A DNA stretch of 64,000 nt from Magnolia sinica (taxonomy: Eukaryota; Streptophyta; Magnoliopsida; Magnoliales; Magnoliaceae): positions 74,520,177 to 74,584,176 of the forward strand of contig NC_080582.1 in NCBI RefSeq assembly GCF_029962835.1, written 5' to 3'. Position 1 is the first letter of the stretch. Each line of letters begins with the position of its first letter. A model generated the notes under the pieces. It made no database searches, was not told the DNA's origin, and saw nothing but the letters and a program-made list of their open reading frames with translations. Positions 12,301-22,865 of this stretch are shown one piece after another. A program made the position numbers and the translations under genes.

Positions 12301-13297
12301 CCAGTGGCACCCACAAGATATATAGTCCAAGACTCTGAATCTCACACCATGCAAGTTCTGCCCTTATGCTTCACCTTATGCTTCATATGCAACTGGATGA
12401 ATCCACAAGTTTGGTGGCCAGGATTGTTTTGTGGAAATTTTTTTATTAGTTACCCAGTGGCACCCACAAGATATATAGTCCAAGACTCTGAATTCCCGGA
12501 AGGCGGGGCAATCTCACACCATGCAAGTTCTGCCCTTACAAATATCTGTGCTCGTTCTGAAAATCTTCTTACTTAATATGTCCACACTGAATTATCCCAC
12601 AATGCATACATTATTTTCTTTCATCAAGGCACCAACTCTCCAATGATATTTCCATTCAGTGGTTGTAATCATGGATTTAGTGCGATGTGGCTGGGGATTG
12701 AAATCAATATGACTCGCCTTGTATCAGTCCATTTAGGTTGGTTTCCTTTTGGTGACTCGCATCAGACTGATACCAATACAACTTGAATGATACTGAGCCT
12801 TATTGTATTTAAAACCATGGTTATTAATGCTCTTTGACAGCATTGCCTCTATATAAATTCTTGCCTTTTTATGGCTGGCCCCTGCCTAAGATGCAAAATG
12901 GACCAATTGATAATGGGGATCGTGGAATTGCACGTGGCCCCAATTTCAGCCTTGATGATCACAACCGTTCAAGCAGGGGCCTGAAAAAAAAAAAAAATCC
13001 ATTTTTATCATTTTTAATCCTCAAGTCTTTTTGCATGTCCTTAGTTGTGGGCTAGAATCACCCAGCCATGGTTGTTCTTGAACTCTTTATCTAGTGGCAC
13101 ATCATGAAATCGTAGTAGGTGATGATCTTGAACTCGTGCTTTTTGCATAGCATAGCTGTCTTACCTGCTGCTTCTGCCTATCTTTGCTGTTGTAGATCAA
13201 AGATGGATTTGGTGAAGGGAAGGATCTGGTGGTGACAGTCATGTCTGCGATGGGAGAAGAGCAGATCTGTGCTCTGAAGGACATCGGCCCCAAGTAA
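1823..13297 (+). CDS. eIF5A: Eukaryotic translation initiation factor 5A (eIF5A), five exons
   Basis: The coding exons are 1823-1945, 11573-11695, 11791-11847, 11968-12042 and 13196-13297. Joined, they give a 159-residue protein, the usual plant eIF5A length, with all introns GT-AG and at codon boundaries. The N-terminus begins [10 protein letters not shown], a normal acidic plant eIF5A start. Exon 2 carries the hypusine loop [12 protein letters not shown]; the lysine expected to become hypusine is residue 52 (codon 11603-11605). The C-terminal OB-fold part is encoded by exons 3-5 and ends in DIGPK-stop. eIF5A acts in cytosolic translation, where it aids peptide-bond formation at stalling motifs and termination after deoxyhypusine synthase and hydroxylase modify the lysine. 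No stop or frameshift was seen. The odd point is a 9,627-bp first intron packed with transposons, against 95, 120 and 1,153 bp for the others. Identification is close to certain. Confidence 0.97.
3262..3612 (+). repeat. Three-unit tandem minisatellite inside the TIR element
   Basis: GGTGAGCCA-type unit starts at about 3262, 3414 and 3523. Each unit runs through GGGCCC, ATTCAAATG, TTTTATAAG and AGCAAGATCT before a GA-rich run. Unit length is 109-152 bp, varying with the GA microsatellite. Confidence 0.75.
3331..3372 (+). repeat. (GA)n microsatellite
   Basis: About twenty uninterrupted GA repeats at the end of the first minisatellite unit. Arg/Glu reading frames across it are artefacts of the repeat. 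Confidence 0.95.
4533..5093. mobile_element. MITE with TGTTGTCA termini
   Basis: The left end TGTTGTCAAATC and right end GCACATGACAACA are inverted, with GCGATT/AATCGC motifs just inside each arm. The flanks CAATATGTATCCAA (left) and CAGTATGTATCAAG (right) form an imperfect direct repeat that may be a decayed target duplication. Length is 561 bp with no coding capacity. Confidence 0.6.
5124..5299. mobile_element. Short hairpin (foldback) MITE
   Basis: The left arm (GGATCCCTGGTGACCCGAC, then GGGATTTGATTGG) pairs with the right arm (CCAATCAAATCCCGACATG, then TCGGGTGACTAGGGATATC). The element is about 176 bp, nearly all stem, with a short loop carrying GTGTGGGCCCC. Confidence 0.65.
8291..9448 (+). 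mobile_element. Small non-autonomous LTR element (TRIM-like)
   Basis: The 5' LTR at about 8291-8498 and the 3' LTR at 9287-9448 share a TATA-like GTCTATAAAAGA, GTTAGTCATTCCAATAT, ATTCTTGTGAGTGTAA and a GATTCGATAAC...GGTTGCA end. The 3' copy has a 46-bp internal deletion that accounts for the length difference. A primer-binding-like TGGTATCATAG follows the 5' LTR at about 8505 (compare TGGTATCAGAGC, initiator tRNA-Met). A short gag-like frame at 8602-8838 is all the coding sequence left. No clear target duplication was found. It lies in sense orientation in the eIF5A intron. Confidence 0.75.
9876..10050 (-). mobile_element. tRNA-derived SINE (minus strand) with target duplication
   Basis: Read on the minus strand, the body (9891-10035) has an A-box region followed by a B-box-like GGGTTCGAGTACCC and an AT-rich tail. 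Flanking direct repeats are TATTTGGATCATTAT (9876-9890) and TATTTGGATCATCAT (10036-10050), 14 of 15 identical. The same family is present on the plus strand at 17,456. It inserted into eIF5A intron 1, antisense to the gene. Confidence 0.85.
10645..10994 (+). repeat. Tandem duplication, unit about 170-180 bp
   Basis: Two consecutive copies (about 10645-10814 and 10815-10994) share CATTCAG(C/T)ATAAAAAAA, GGATTAATG, GAGATTTTTGGGTGCTCCCT, ATTACTGAAA and GAGTTGAGAGATATAAGAGA. Scattered substitutions separate them. It lies in eIF5A intron 1. Confidence 0.9.
11573..11695 (+). CDS. eIF5A: eIF5A exon 2 with hypusine loop (residues 42-82)
   Basis: The acceptor is ACAACAG and the exon opens [16 protein letters not shown], the hypusination loop, followed by [17 protein letters not shown]. 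It ends HNCD before the donor GTAAGC. The modified lysine is encoded at 11603-11605. Confidence 0.96.
11791..11847 (+). CDS. eIF5A: eIF5A exon 3 (residues 83-101)
   Basis: A pyrimidine-rich acceptor ending TTTTCAG precedes [19 protein letters not shown]; the donor is GTAAGG. This is a 57-bp exon joining the hypusine domain to the C-terminal domain. Confidence 0.95.
11968..12042 (+). CDS. eIF5A: eIF5A exon 4 (residues 102-126)
   Basis: The acceptor is TTCTTGCAG. The exon encodes [17 protein letters not shown] and then TDDSLLSQ; the donor is GTTAGT. It is part of the C-terminal OB fold. Confidence 0.95.
12221..12538 (+). repeat. Tandem duplication in eIF5A intron 4
   Basis: CCTTATGCTTCATATGCAAC begins both copies (12221 and 12374). 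The units are nearly identical through ATATATAGTCCAAGACTCTG. The second copy carries an extra TTCCCGGAAGGCGGGGC-type insertion before CACACCATGCAAGTTCTGCC. The frame that spans both copies is not a gene. Confidence 0.9.
13196..13297 (+). CDS. eIF5A: eIF5A exon 5 and stop (residues 127-159)
   Basis: The acceptor is TGCTGTTGTAG. The exon encodes [15 protein letters not shown] and then [18 protein letters not shown], and terminates with TAA at 13295-13297. Confidence 0.96.
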   Translation: MKDGFGEGKDLVVTVMSAMGEEQICALKDIGPK

Positions 13298-13690
13298 ATG
13301 GGCCCTCGTATGTGCAATACCATCAACAGCCTATAGCTATTATAATATGGTAAATCTTACTCTGATATAGCATAGGCGGGATTTGCGTTTGGACGTCCTC
13401 TCTTTGCATGGGTACTATATACGAAGAACTATTAAGACTATCTCCGTAGTTGCATGATTTCCAATATTTTTGGGTTTTTTTTTTAAATATATGGAAAAAA
13501 AGGACCTGTGATCTCTCCTCAATGCGTTGCATGCATGGGAGGGATTTTGGTGGGGACATAACACCGTGGATTGAGTCTCTCCTTGAATCTCTGACTGAAA
13601 GGGTTACATCATCTCTCTCCTCTCTCTATGTTATATATTCTTTCGAGGATTTTCTTACTATTAGATTCTATTGCATGTAGTCAATTTACA
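13298..13690 (+). other. Inferred 3' untranslated region of eIF5A
   Basis: The DNA after the TAA is AT-rich and free of recognisable repeats for about 390 bp, which fits a 3' UTR. I see no canonical AATAAA in this span, so the polyadenylation site is not placed and the right limit is a guess. Confidence 0.4.
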
Positions 13691-14696
13691 GTGTTGTATG
13701 TGTGATATTGATATGGGTTTTTTAGAAGCCCAGCCAGAAAGCAGAACAGGCATCCACCGAAATGGTCCGAGTTATAACCTCGAAACCCAGTTAGTAAAGG
13801 GATGATTGTTTTGTAAAATAAGAGCTGAGAATTCATCAAAGCTCTAACCTGCAGCTTCTTGAAAATCAAACTTGTAGAGCCTGTTTGGATGAACCCTCAG
13901 AAGAGTAGAGTGGTGTTTGATTCCTGATAATGTTTGAGTCAAACCCCAGATTCTATTGTGCATTTGATTCACTTTGCAAACCCAGTCTTACCCTGATCTA
14001 TAAGGTATAGTTGTTAAAAAGGCAACTCAGTCATCGAGTCAAATGAAGCATGAAGCATGTATGAAACTCCCCCTGCATAATGGAGTCCAAGTCCAAATGG
14101 GTGCTTAACAACTAGGCAAATGGTAGATTTTCTCTTTTGTTTTTATTTTTATGATTTTAAATTAAAGCTAATCTCCCTTTGAAAATGGGCATGGGTCTGC
14201 CTAACTGGGTGGATTGGACTGAACAACACACCCTATTGTGGTTTAAAATATGGTTGTATGCTGTCTTACCATGTTTATTGGCTGGGTGGGGTGCTGGTAT
14301 GGTGTGGTGGGTTTTTTTTTTTTTTTTAAAAAAAATTTATTTTAAAGGTTATTATTGCGCGTTTGTATCTAACTATCAATCAATTTTTTAAGCCAAAGAA
14401 TTAAGGAAATTATTAGGGGAAAAAAAAAAGAACATAATAAAATATTCAAGAATCAATCAGTTCTTTTGTATTTCTGATATGGTCGTACCATTCTTTAATG
14501 AGAATGCTCTTTGTCGGTTTGACTTGTTGAATGCCAACTAAATGGTCCCGAAAGGGGTGTGCATTTGGACCGTGAGTTACTTTGCATAAGCTAGTTATGC
14601 CATAAGCACCTTATCTTGGTGTTTACTAATTCAGCAAATGAGTATAAAATCATGTTTGGTTTCCAACATCACAAACAATTATCCTTCAAGTTTATT
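13691..14696. other. Intergenic DNA, no gene seen
   Basis: AT-rich sequence with homopolymer runs (14,311-14,335 and near 14,420). No frame, splice pattern or repeat family could be recognised. Confidence 0.5.
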
Positions 14697-15119
14697 TGGT
14701 CCCCCTCACATCCACCATCCATCATGTGGGGGTAACTTTTGATGTGGATCATTCATTGTATGGGCCTCACTTTTGATGTGCATCGTTGATCATACAGCGC
14801 CCAGTTTAGATGTGGGACATTCATTATTATGGCTCAACTTTTAGTACACACCATTTCTTACCGTCCACTTTTGATGTGGTTCATCCATCAAGTATTCAAG
14901 TGGTGGGCCCCTTCAATATCCATTGTCCATAATGCGGAGCTCACCTTTACTGTGGGCTGTCCATCATGTGGGCCCCACCTTTGATGTGGGTCATTCATCT
15001 TTAGGGCTGGCCTCTGATATAGACTGTACATCATGTGGGGTCCATTATTAATTGCCCATCATGTGGAGCCCACCGTTGTTAATTGCCATCATGTGGAGCC
15101 TACAATTGATGTGACTATT
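14697..15119. repeat. Degenerate minisatellite, left half
   Basis: A loose 30-50 bp unit built from TTGATGTGG, GTCATTCATCATGTGG and GGGCCCCACC repeats with heavy divergence. The same array resumes after the hAT element (16,302-16,510), so it was one array before the insertion. Confidence 0.7.
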
Positions 15120-16301
15120 CATGTGGGTAGTGGTGTAGACGAACCGAGCTCGGTTAGCTCCCTCGACTCGGCTTGGTTTGAAGCTGAGTCGAGCTGATTT
15201 TTTGAGCTCGAAAATGAGTTCGAGCGGGCCCCGGCTCGACTCGGATCGAATTCAGCTCGAATCGTACTCGGATTGAACCAGTCCGGTGTCTGGTTATTTT
15301 GCCATTGATGTTGCTCACCAACTGTTTGATAAAATGACTCAACGAAATGAAGAAGGCCTTTGCAATTAGAATAACAAAGTAGCCATTACGATCATACATA
15401 TGGCAGAGTTTTACGGCAATCTAGACCTTTACAATTAGAATTACAAAGTAGCCATTACGATCATACCTACGACGGCATATGAGCTCCCTTATACACGCGT
15501 GGCCGGTGGTCTTGGCCAAGCTAAATAGCTCCAAACTAAAACCCTCTCGCCTAGTCTAGCTTCACACGCCCGTCTTCAAGCGCCAAATATCGTATGCAAG
15601 ATCCGGGGCATTCATCACACTATCCACTCATTGCATGACTCTTCAACTGGATATTAAGCTGATTAACACATCAGGTGAGTGACACTTGAAGGCTGATTGT
15701 AGACCGTTGGTTATCATTTTTCTAACGGTCTATTTTCGTCCATGTGTGACCCAGCTGAAAAAAAGACCATCCAAATCACCTTGGAAACCACCTTGTAAAT
15801 CTATAAAAACTTTGATACTCTGACAGTGTGATGGATGATACCCATGCACTTGGAAGTTGCATATAGCATACAAGTGTCCATGAATCAGAGGTCAACATTG
15901 TTCAACCTATCTGATCTTAGGATTGTATGCCACATGTAAAATCTCTGAACGCCAGCATATCGTAACGGGTCCACCTATTTTTCTTGGAGAGGAGCTTGTT
16001 CTCATTGATCTTACGGCCTCCACCTTCGCTAGTATTGCTGGCACCTTCCTTCCACTTGTCGGGTACGATCACCTTCGACAGCTTCTTCTCACACTTCTCG
16101 CACACCATTGCCGCTGCTGTTGCGATCGATGATGAGAAATATCAGTATTTTGAAGTCGCAGTTCAGGTGTTTGTGGAAATGCCTCAACGGCAACTCGCAT
16201 TGCCAGGCTCGAGGACCGAGCCGAGCCGAGGTTAGCCAGTGGCTGAGCCGAGTCGAGCTGAGGCCAGCTCGTTCGACTTGATGTACACCCCTACATGTGG
16301 G
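15120..16301. mobile_element. hAT-type non-autonomous transposon with 8-bp target duplication
   Basis: The element proper is 15128-16293 (1,166 bp). Its ends are TAGTGGTGTA at left and TACACCCCTA at right, an imperfect TIR, and it is bounded by a perfect CATGTGGG duplication (15120-15127 and 16294-16301). The sub-terminal regions are rich in GAGCTCG, CGAGCCGAG and GACTCGG motifs in both orientations. An 8-bp duplication and TAGGGGTGTA-like ends are the hallmark of plant hAT elements. The frames inside are short and none resembles a transposase. Confidence 0.88.
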
Positions 16302-17437
16302 CCCAACCTTCAATGTGGGTTGCCCATCATGAAAGGCTTGCCTGGATGTGGGTCATTCATCATTAGGGTCGGGCCTTTAATCTGGGCCGCCATCATATGG
16401 GGCCTAGTCTCAATGTCCATTTCCGATCATGCGTGGGCCACCTTTGATGTGTACAGTCAATCATGTAAGCTCCACCTTTGAAGTGGCTCGTCTATCATAC
16501 TAGTGAGCTTTGGATGTGGGTACAACTCTCAACATCTTGGTCTGTTGTAGGTGTCGGCTCGCATATTCAACTGTTTTGGGCTGGACCATCTAGCAGGTCC
16601 TCTTCAAAATTCTGATTTTTTATGCCCAAGCCTAGCCCTCCACATCCGCTTTTTATGTGGAATATCCATCTGCGTTTTGTGCCTTATCTACCGAACAGTA
16701 TTTTTGATTTTGAACTGGGTACCTCTGTTCTGGGCCAGGCCCTGCAGAGAGATGGGTTCCGTTGCTGGTGTGCAATAAGCTCTGTACAAGTCTTGTTGCC
16801 CATGACCTAGAGTCGTATAGCTAGCACTTAGGTAGTCCCTGTGAGTCGTGTGGAGGGATATTTTGTACGGGTGGTATTGCGAGTCGTGTGGAGGGATATT
16901 TGTACGGGTGGTATTTGTGTATGGAAGGCTTTCTTCTATACCCTGTATCGATCAAATTGGGGGCATCTTCCTTGGTGATGATGCCTGTAGGTTGTGAGGG
17001 GTCTGCTCAAGCAACTGATAATGGACTCGAAACAGAGAGTCTCGAGCCCGTAAGTCTTCAAGTTGTGATGTATTCCCCAAGCGGGCGCAGTTGTAGAAAT
17101 GAGCTCAGATGACTGAAGTTTACGAAAGGAGGTGTGAGCCCCACATTCAATGTGGAGAGTCCACCACGTGGGGCCTCCTTTTATATGGACAGTGAGGTAG
17201 AGCCCCCTTCGACATGTACCATGAGAGTGAGAAGTAGAAAAGTCACAAGTTGAAATGCTAAATTTTTTTACTTATTAAGATAAGTAGCTTTCGGCTGCAT
17301 ACCGAACTAATTTAAGTGAAAAAAGTACAGTAATTAAGTTAAGTGAAAAGGTAAATTAATTAATATAAGTTAAAAAGTAATTTATTTGGTGGTATCCAAA
17401 TGACTTCTAATTAAACACAAATCAAACATGATTTGGT
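16302..17437. other. Right half of the minisatellite and unannotated DNA
   Basis: 16,302-16,510 continues the CATCATGTGGGCC-type array. 16,511-17,120 has several 60-80 codon frames but no family I recognise. 17,120-17,220 returns to the GTGGGGCC-type repeat. A short direct repeat (GAGTCGTGTGGAGGGATAT) occurs at about 16,844 and 16,881. Confidence 0.5.
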
Positions 17438-17640
17438 AGCTTATTACATTGAAATGGATCCTTACTCTTGCTCGGTTGGTAGACTCTTGGGAGTTTCAAC
17501 ACCCGGTCAAGGGTTCGAGTATCCATAGGTGGTGAAAGCCCACTACCGCGTGAGTGTGTGGGGGTGTGTGCATGTGTTAAAAAAAAAAGAAAAAAGAAGA
17601 AGAATAAGAAGAAGAAGAAAAAAGCTTATTACATTGAAAT
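17438..17640 (+). mobile_element. tRNA-derived SINE (plus strand) with 18-bp target duplication
   Basis: The body (17456-17622) has an A-box-like TTGCTCGGTTGGTAGAC and a B-box-like GGGTTCGAGTATCC and ends in an A-rich, purine tail. It is bounded by a perfect 18-bp direct repeat, AGCTTATTACATTGAAAT, at 17438-17455 and 17623-17640. It is the same family as the minus-strand copy in eIF5A intron 1. This is a retroposon, not a tRNA gene. Confidence 0.92.
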
Positions 17641-18650
17641 ATAACCAAAAAAAAGAAAAGAAAAGAAAAAAGCAAGGGTGTAACTTCTTTTCAAAATTTC
17701 TCAAAAAAATTAGTGCACTTCACTTTAACTTTCCAAATCCCATTCAAATCATTTATTTTAATTCCAAAATAGATATACATCTAATTTAAAATAAAAAATT
17801 AAACTTCTTCAATAGTTTAAATGAAAAAAAAAGAAAAAAAAGAGAGAGAGAATAAAATGAATAAATAAATAAAAATAAATAAATAACTAAATTCAAAATT
17901 GAGCTTTCACAGCATGTATTAGCTGTTTTGGCCCTCATATTGTTATTGGTGCCAATACGTTTAGTATTGACTGATACTGGTCAGTTTTTCATATTGGACC
18001 ATCAATCTCGTATTGTATATCATCTTATGCTGACACAGATACAACACGGTTGTATTAACTGATACGATATCGATATTCATATCTATATTATATATGACTA
18101 TACTTGGCTGACCCAAAATTCTCCCATATTGGAAAGATCTCAAAGATCAATATCAAGACTTGTTTAGTTAAATGTGGTTTATTACCTGGAGCCATACGCC
18201 CATGTAGTTCCAGATCTAACTGTTTGGATTATGATCCATGGCTGTCTTGATTTTTCATTTTAATGCAAGAGAGTTTTCCCTCTGCTGACATGGGATAAAT
18301 GCATGCGATTTTATTTTATTTTTTAATCTGCATACCATCTTTGTTTAAATAGGACCACTTGATAAAATGAGCGGCTTGGATCTTGCACACGTGTGATAGG
18401 ATGACCCGTGTTAGCCTACTTTGCATAGGCCATTTTGGCTTCACACGACCCACGTAGATGGAACTTTCATGAGATCCATACCATTGATTTTGATGGCCCA
18501 TTAGATTTTCAACCTCCTATTGAATTCCCTTTATATATAAAATAAAAACACACGGCTGTCAGAGGATTCTAAGCTTCAAAACATTGATCCCTCTTTTATA
18601 ACCGTCAGTTTGCTAACCTATGGATTGGGTGGTCACGGATCATTGTGCAA
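17641..18650. other. AT-rich intergenic DNA
   Basis: 17,641-17,900 is A-rich low-complexity sequence with AAAT repeats. 17,945-18,080 has mirrored GATAC/GTATC motifs, possibly a decayed MITE. No gene was seen. Confidence 0.5.
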
Positions 18651-18999
18651 GATACGTTAGCACTAAGTACCATACGTTCAACCTATGTGGGGCCTGATGT
18701 TTAAGTATGATCCAATCCGTCCATTTGGAGACCCCACCTCTCCAATTTTAGGCCTAGATCCAAAAAATCAGTGGGCCACGTCAATGTGAACAATGACAGA
18801 AGACCCAGCATAGAAACTTCCGTATAGATTGTGGGTCCACAGTGTCTTTTATATCATCCAATCCTGTCATCAGGTGTGCCCCACCCGGATGTAGGGATGC
18901 CGTAAAACCCAAGCTAGTCATTAATTTAGATGGCCCACTAATAGTGAACATATGTGATTTAGATGCTGTTATATAATTAGATTTTGATGGGTGTGGTCC

Positions 19000-19545
19000 T
19001 TGAGATGTACGGTGACCATTATGTTGTCTATCCATTTTGCCAGATAATTTAATGACATGGGCTAAAAATGAGCCATGTTTAAATTTCAGGTGGACCACAC
19101 CACAAGAAACAGTGATGAATGACCATTAAGAACTTAGTGTGGGCCATAAATTTTTATTTTTATTTTTATTTATCAAGATGATATATGTGGACATGGGCTA
19201 AAATGAGGCATATTTAAATCTCAGGTGGACCACACTACAAGAAACAGTGATGAATGACCATTAAAAACTTGATGTGGGCCATAATTTTTTATTTTTTATT
19301 TTTATCAAGGTGATAAATGTGTTTTCCCTTCATCTTAGTCTGTGTGACCTTGTGAGCAAGTTGGATGGCAAATAAACATTACAGTGGATTTTAGGAAGTT
19401 TGCGCATTCAATGACCACTATTTCCTGTGGTGTGGTCCACCTGAGATTTGTTTGTGCTTCTTTTTCGGGCTTTTGCCCTAGAATGAGTTAGCAAAATGGA
19501 TAGACAGAGTAGATATACAGTGTGTATATAGAAGTGGGTCCACAG
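19000..19545. mobile_element. Palindromic MITE with an internal duplication
   Basis: The left arm (CAGGTGGACCACACCAC, then AAGAAACAGTG) is mirrored on the right (ATTTCCTGTGGTGTGGTCC, then ACCTGAG), and the outer parts ATCCATTTTGCCAG and AAAATGGAT pair as well. The block from GACATGGGCTAAAA to GATGTGGGCC is duplicated (about 19,057 and 19,191). The same family recurs at 20.2, 36.0, 39.5, 47.0 and 48.3 kb. Confidence 0.6.
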
Positions 19546-19702
19546 TCCGGGTCAAACCCACGTCACGGGAACCTGGGTTCATCGATTTCCTCATTTTCTG
19601 AGAAATTCACCCTATCCGTCAGTTTCTCTAACTTATGTTAGAACATGATCTTAAAAATGAGACAGATTAAAAACTTAAGTAAACCACGGTACAAGAAACA
19701 AT

Positions 19703-19870
19703 GGAGATGGCCCTACTCATTGCTTAGTTGTAGACTGAGTTTTAATACCGAGGTCATGGGTTCAAGTACTGTGTGGTGTGTGAAAATGCCCACCTTAAAA
19801 CTGTCTGGCGGTCCAACCGTGGTGTTCCTTCATAAAATCATTCTAACTTGGATGAACCTGAAAAAACCAA
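19703..19870 (+). mobile_element. Possible second type of tRNA-derived SINE
   Basis: An A-box-like TTGCTTAGTTGTAGAC is followed about 25 bp later by a B-box-like GGGTTCAAGTACT, then an A-rich end near 19,860. No convincing target duplication was found, and the sequence differs from the SINE family at 9.9 and 17.5 kb. It interrupts a palindromic MITE phrase. Confidence 0.45.
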
Positions 19871-20187
19871 ATGTTAATCTGACCTCATAGTGTGGTCCAC
19901 TTGAGTTTTGGAATCATGTCCTAACGCGAGTTGGAGAAGCCGATGGACGGGTTAGATTTCTCACGACTCAGCCCAACGTAGGCTCTCCTACTACCCACAT
20001 TAATGAACAACTTAATGTTTATTTGCCATCTAACCTGGAAAAATAAGAAGCAATTACTAGTTTGATTGAAAACTAATGTGGCCCATAAGAAGATTTTAAT
20101 GGTCAATCACCACTGTTTCATTTAGCATGGTCTACTTGAGATTTGTCGATACAGGTAGGACCCACGCACCCAAGACGGTGCAGCCTT

Positions 20188-20553
20188 ACTGTGGGGCCCA
20201 CCTTGACGTATGTATTCTATATCCACTCCATCTATCTGTTTTTCTAGATCATTTTAGAGCATTGTCCCAAAAATGAATCATATTCAATTATCAGGTGGAC
20301 CATATCATAGGAAACAGTGGAGATTGACCATTAATGAACTACAAAAATTTAGGATCAAGTTATAACTATTTTTTTTTACCTTTCAAGAAAAATTAAGGTG
20401 TGCCTTTTGGAAGTTTTTAATGGTAGGGCGATCGATCACCACAGTTTCTTAAAGTGTGGTCCACCCGAGATTTGCATCATGCTCTAAAATGATGCGGAAA
20501 AACAGATGGACGCTTTGGATACAGAATACATACATTAACGTGGGCCCACTGTC
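20188..20553. mobile_element. Palindromic MITE with GTGGGCCCAC termini
   Basis: The left end (ACTGTGGGGCCCACC, then GTATGTATTCTATATCC) pairs with the right end (GATACAGAATACATAC, then GTGGGCCCACTGT). Inner arms also pair (GATCATTTTAGAGCAT with ATGCTCTAAAATGAT). It is about 366 bp with no coding capacity. Confidence 0.75.
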
Positions 20554-20612
20554 GTGGGTGAGGCCGGGGTCTCACCTAATCCCCTTTCCACCCACCGTGT
20601 TGGGTGAGACCT

Positions 20613-20713
20613 CTGAGGATGCGTTGCATAACAAAACCACTAAACTTAGGTGGACCCACATGATGTTTGTGAGAAATCCACCCGTCCATCCGTTTTTCCA
20701 GATCATGTGAGGA
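20613..20713 (+). repeat. 101-bp repeat X, left copy
   Basis: The segment from CTGAGGATGCGTTGCATAAC to GATCATGTGAGGA recurs at 35641-35742 with only two differences visible. The two copies bracket the whole B1-A1-A2 block in direct orientation. Confidence 0.9.
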
Positions 20714-22756
20714 TGTATGAAGAACCTAAAAGTGAGCAATTATATGGAAAATCCTAGCTAGCAACCGATAAGGGCTCCGATGGGCCACCATGATGCATGG
20801 ATTTTATCCTTACTGTTCATCCATTTTGCCATATCATTTGAGGATATCATCCAAAACTTCCGTAGATAAAATAATATGAAAAAAATTAATGGACCGTGTG
20901 GAGGCGATACCCTGGTTGGGAGATGTGGGCTAGCGTTCGGTGCGAGGAAAACGCCGCGCGTGCGAATTCCGAGAGAATCTCTATAAGATGTCACATCAAT
21001 CAATCAACCTATCAATCCCATCATGTCAAGTACACATCACCTTTCACCCATTCCCAAGCAAGCCCCAAAAGTCAAAAAGTTTCTTACAACCCATGTTTTT
21101 CTTACAACTTTTGCCACAAAAGTCAAAAAAAGCCTCTTACACCCATCACCACCATATCCATCAATCCATCACCCATCACTCCCTCTCTCTCTCTCCCTTT
21201 ACAAGTCTCTCTCTCATTTTCAAACTCTCCCATAAGCAAAAAAAAAATTCCATACGTATGAGCTCTCCAACTCTTCCAAGCTTCAAGTGTGGCCCACCTT
21301 TCCATCCCTAGATCTCCCATCCTAGCCATCCATTTCTCATCTTCCTCCATCAAAGAGAAGCACAAGGAGCTAAGGAAGCCAAGGGAGCAAGAAGATCAAG
21401 CGGTGGGTGCTTTGATAGGGTAGTTTTTGATATTTTTAAGATGGGCCAAGTGAGGCCAACTGATCAATGGTTTGGATCTCACTTTGGACCCTAAGATGTG
21501 GCCGATGGCCCACTTGGATCATCATAATCATTCCATGATGGGGTCATTCTCCATGGACCCCATCATGATGTTTTTTTCTTGCATATTTAGGGTCATCTAG
21601 ATTGTCTAATTTAGTGGAGAAGGGATCTCCACCGTTGGATTTTGATTTAATGGGCCTATGTGTAATGGGACCCACTTGATGTATGATTTAGTGCAAGGGA
21701 GGGCCCATAGTGCCGGGGTCCCTCGATCACGCGGGTCCCACTCTCTATCCCTCTCTCTCCCTCTTTTTTTCTTTTTTTTATGTGTGATGATAATGAAGTT
21801 GTGTGGCCCACTTGAATGGACCCTACCACGAGGTATGTATTCTACCCAAACCATCTACAAGTGAGGCCCACTTTATGTGTATTGTAGCCACGCCATACCC
21901 CACTTGGTGGCCCACCTAAGCAGGGCCACCTCTAATGTTTATGCTAAGTCCAGTGTCCAGGGATGCTGGACGTTTGTTGGAAGGAAAAACAAATATTGGC
22001 TTGGTTCCAAGCCAATGGGGGAGGCCCACTCATTTTGGCCCCACCTTGATGTACGTCTTCAATCCACGCCGTCCATTCCCCTCTCAACCTCATTTTAGGT
22101 GTTGAACCAAAAAATGGTGGTTTTCACCATTACAACCTTCCCTATTGCTTTTATACAGCAAAATATGCCCAATATTGGGCTTGTTTTGCTTGTCTGGAGC
22201 CATGGAGGGCCATTGGACGGAGTAGATTGTCTAGATGTGGACCCCACCTGTAAAATGGTTGTGGGACTAAATCAATAAATAAATAACATCACAAAGAAGA
22301 ATGGAAAGGAAAAAAATCTCGAACGGTACGGCGTTGCCTGCGGATGGGCGGGCTGACAGTCACCCACGGCTCTAGCCGTGGCCCCAACTTGATGTTTATT
22401 TGTCATCTAATCCGCTCAAATGGTGGGCCCTAAGGTCATGGACCACCCTCCAAATTTCAAGTCTATCCAAGACTCAGTGGCCCACACCGTATGAAACAGT
22501 GGAATTGAACCTCTACCTTTGAAACCCTTTGGGGACCACAGAAGTTTTGGATCGTGGTGAAATTTGGTTTCACCCTTCATCTAGGCCTACTTGCGATATT
22601 TGTTTTCACCCTTCATCTTGGTCTACTTGACCTTACCAACGGTTGGATGGCATATCGATATTATGGTGGGCCCCACATGGAACCCACAATGATGTATATG
22701 TTTTATTGCCACCGTCCAGCGGATGGTGGAGCCCACCGTGATGATGGTGTTGAGCC

Positions 22757-22807
22757 CACAGTGAGTGTGTTCATGTGCGTGCGTGTGTGGGTGTGTGCGT
22801 GTGTGTA

Positions 22808-22844
<37 letters not shown>

Positions 22845-22850
22845 TATAAA
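22757..22850 (+). repeat. (GT)n(TA)n microsatellite in LTR B1
   Basis: Imperfect GTGTGC/GTGT repeats lead into TATATATATA. The equivalent place in LTR B2 (57,990-58,145) is TA then CA repeats, expanded differently. Confidence 0.9.
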
Positions 22851-22865
22851 ATTTATGGTGGTGGG

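Noticed and set aside
12199..12576. 125-codon frame in eIF5A intron 4
   Set aside because: It is the product of an in-frame tandem duplication, inside an intron, with no similarity to any protein family I know.
17456..17540. tRNA gene suggested by A- and B-box-like motifs
   Set aside because: No cloverleaf can be completed, an A-rich tail follows, and an 18-bp target duplication flanks it. It is a SINE.
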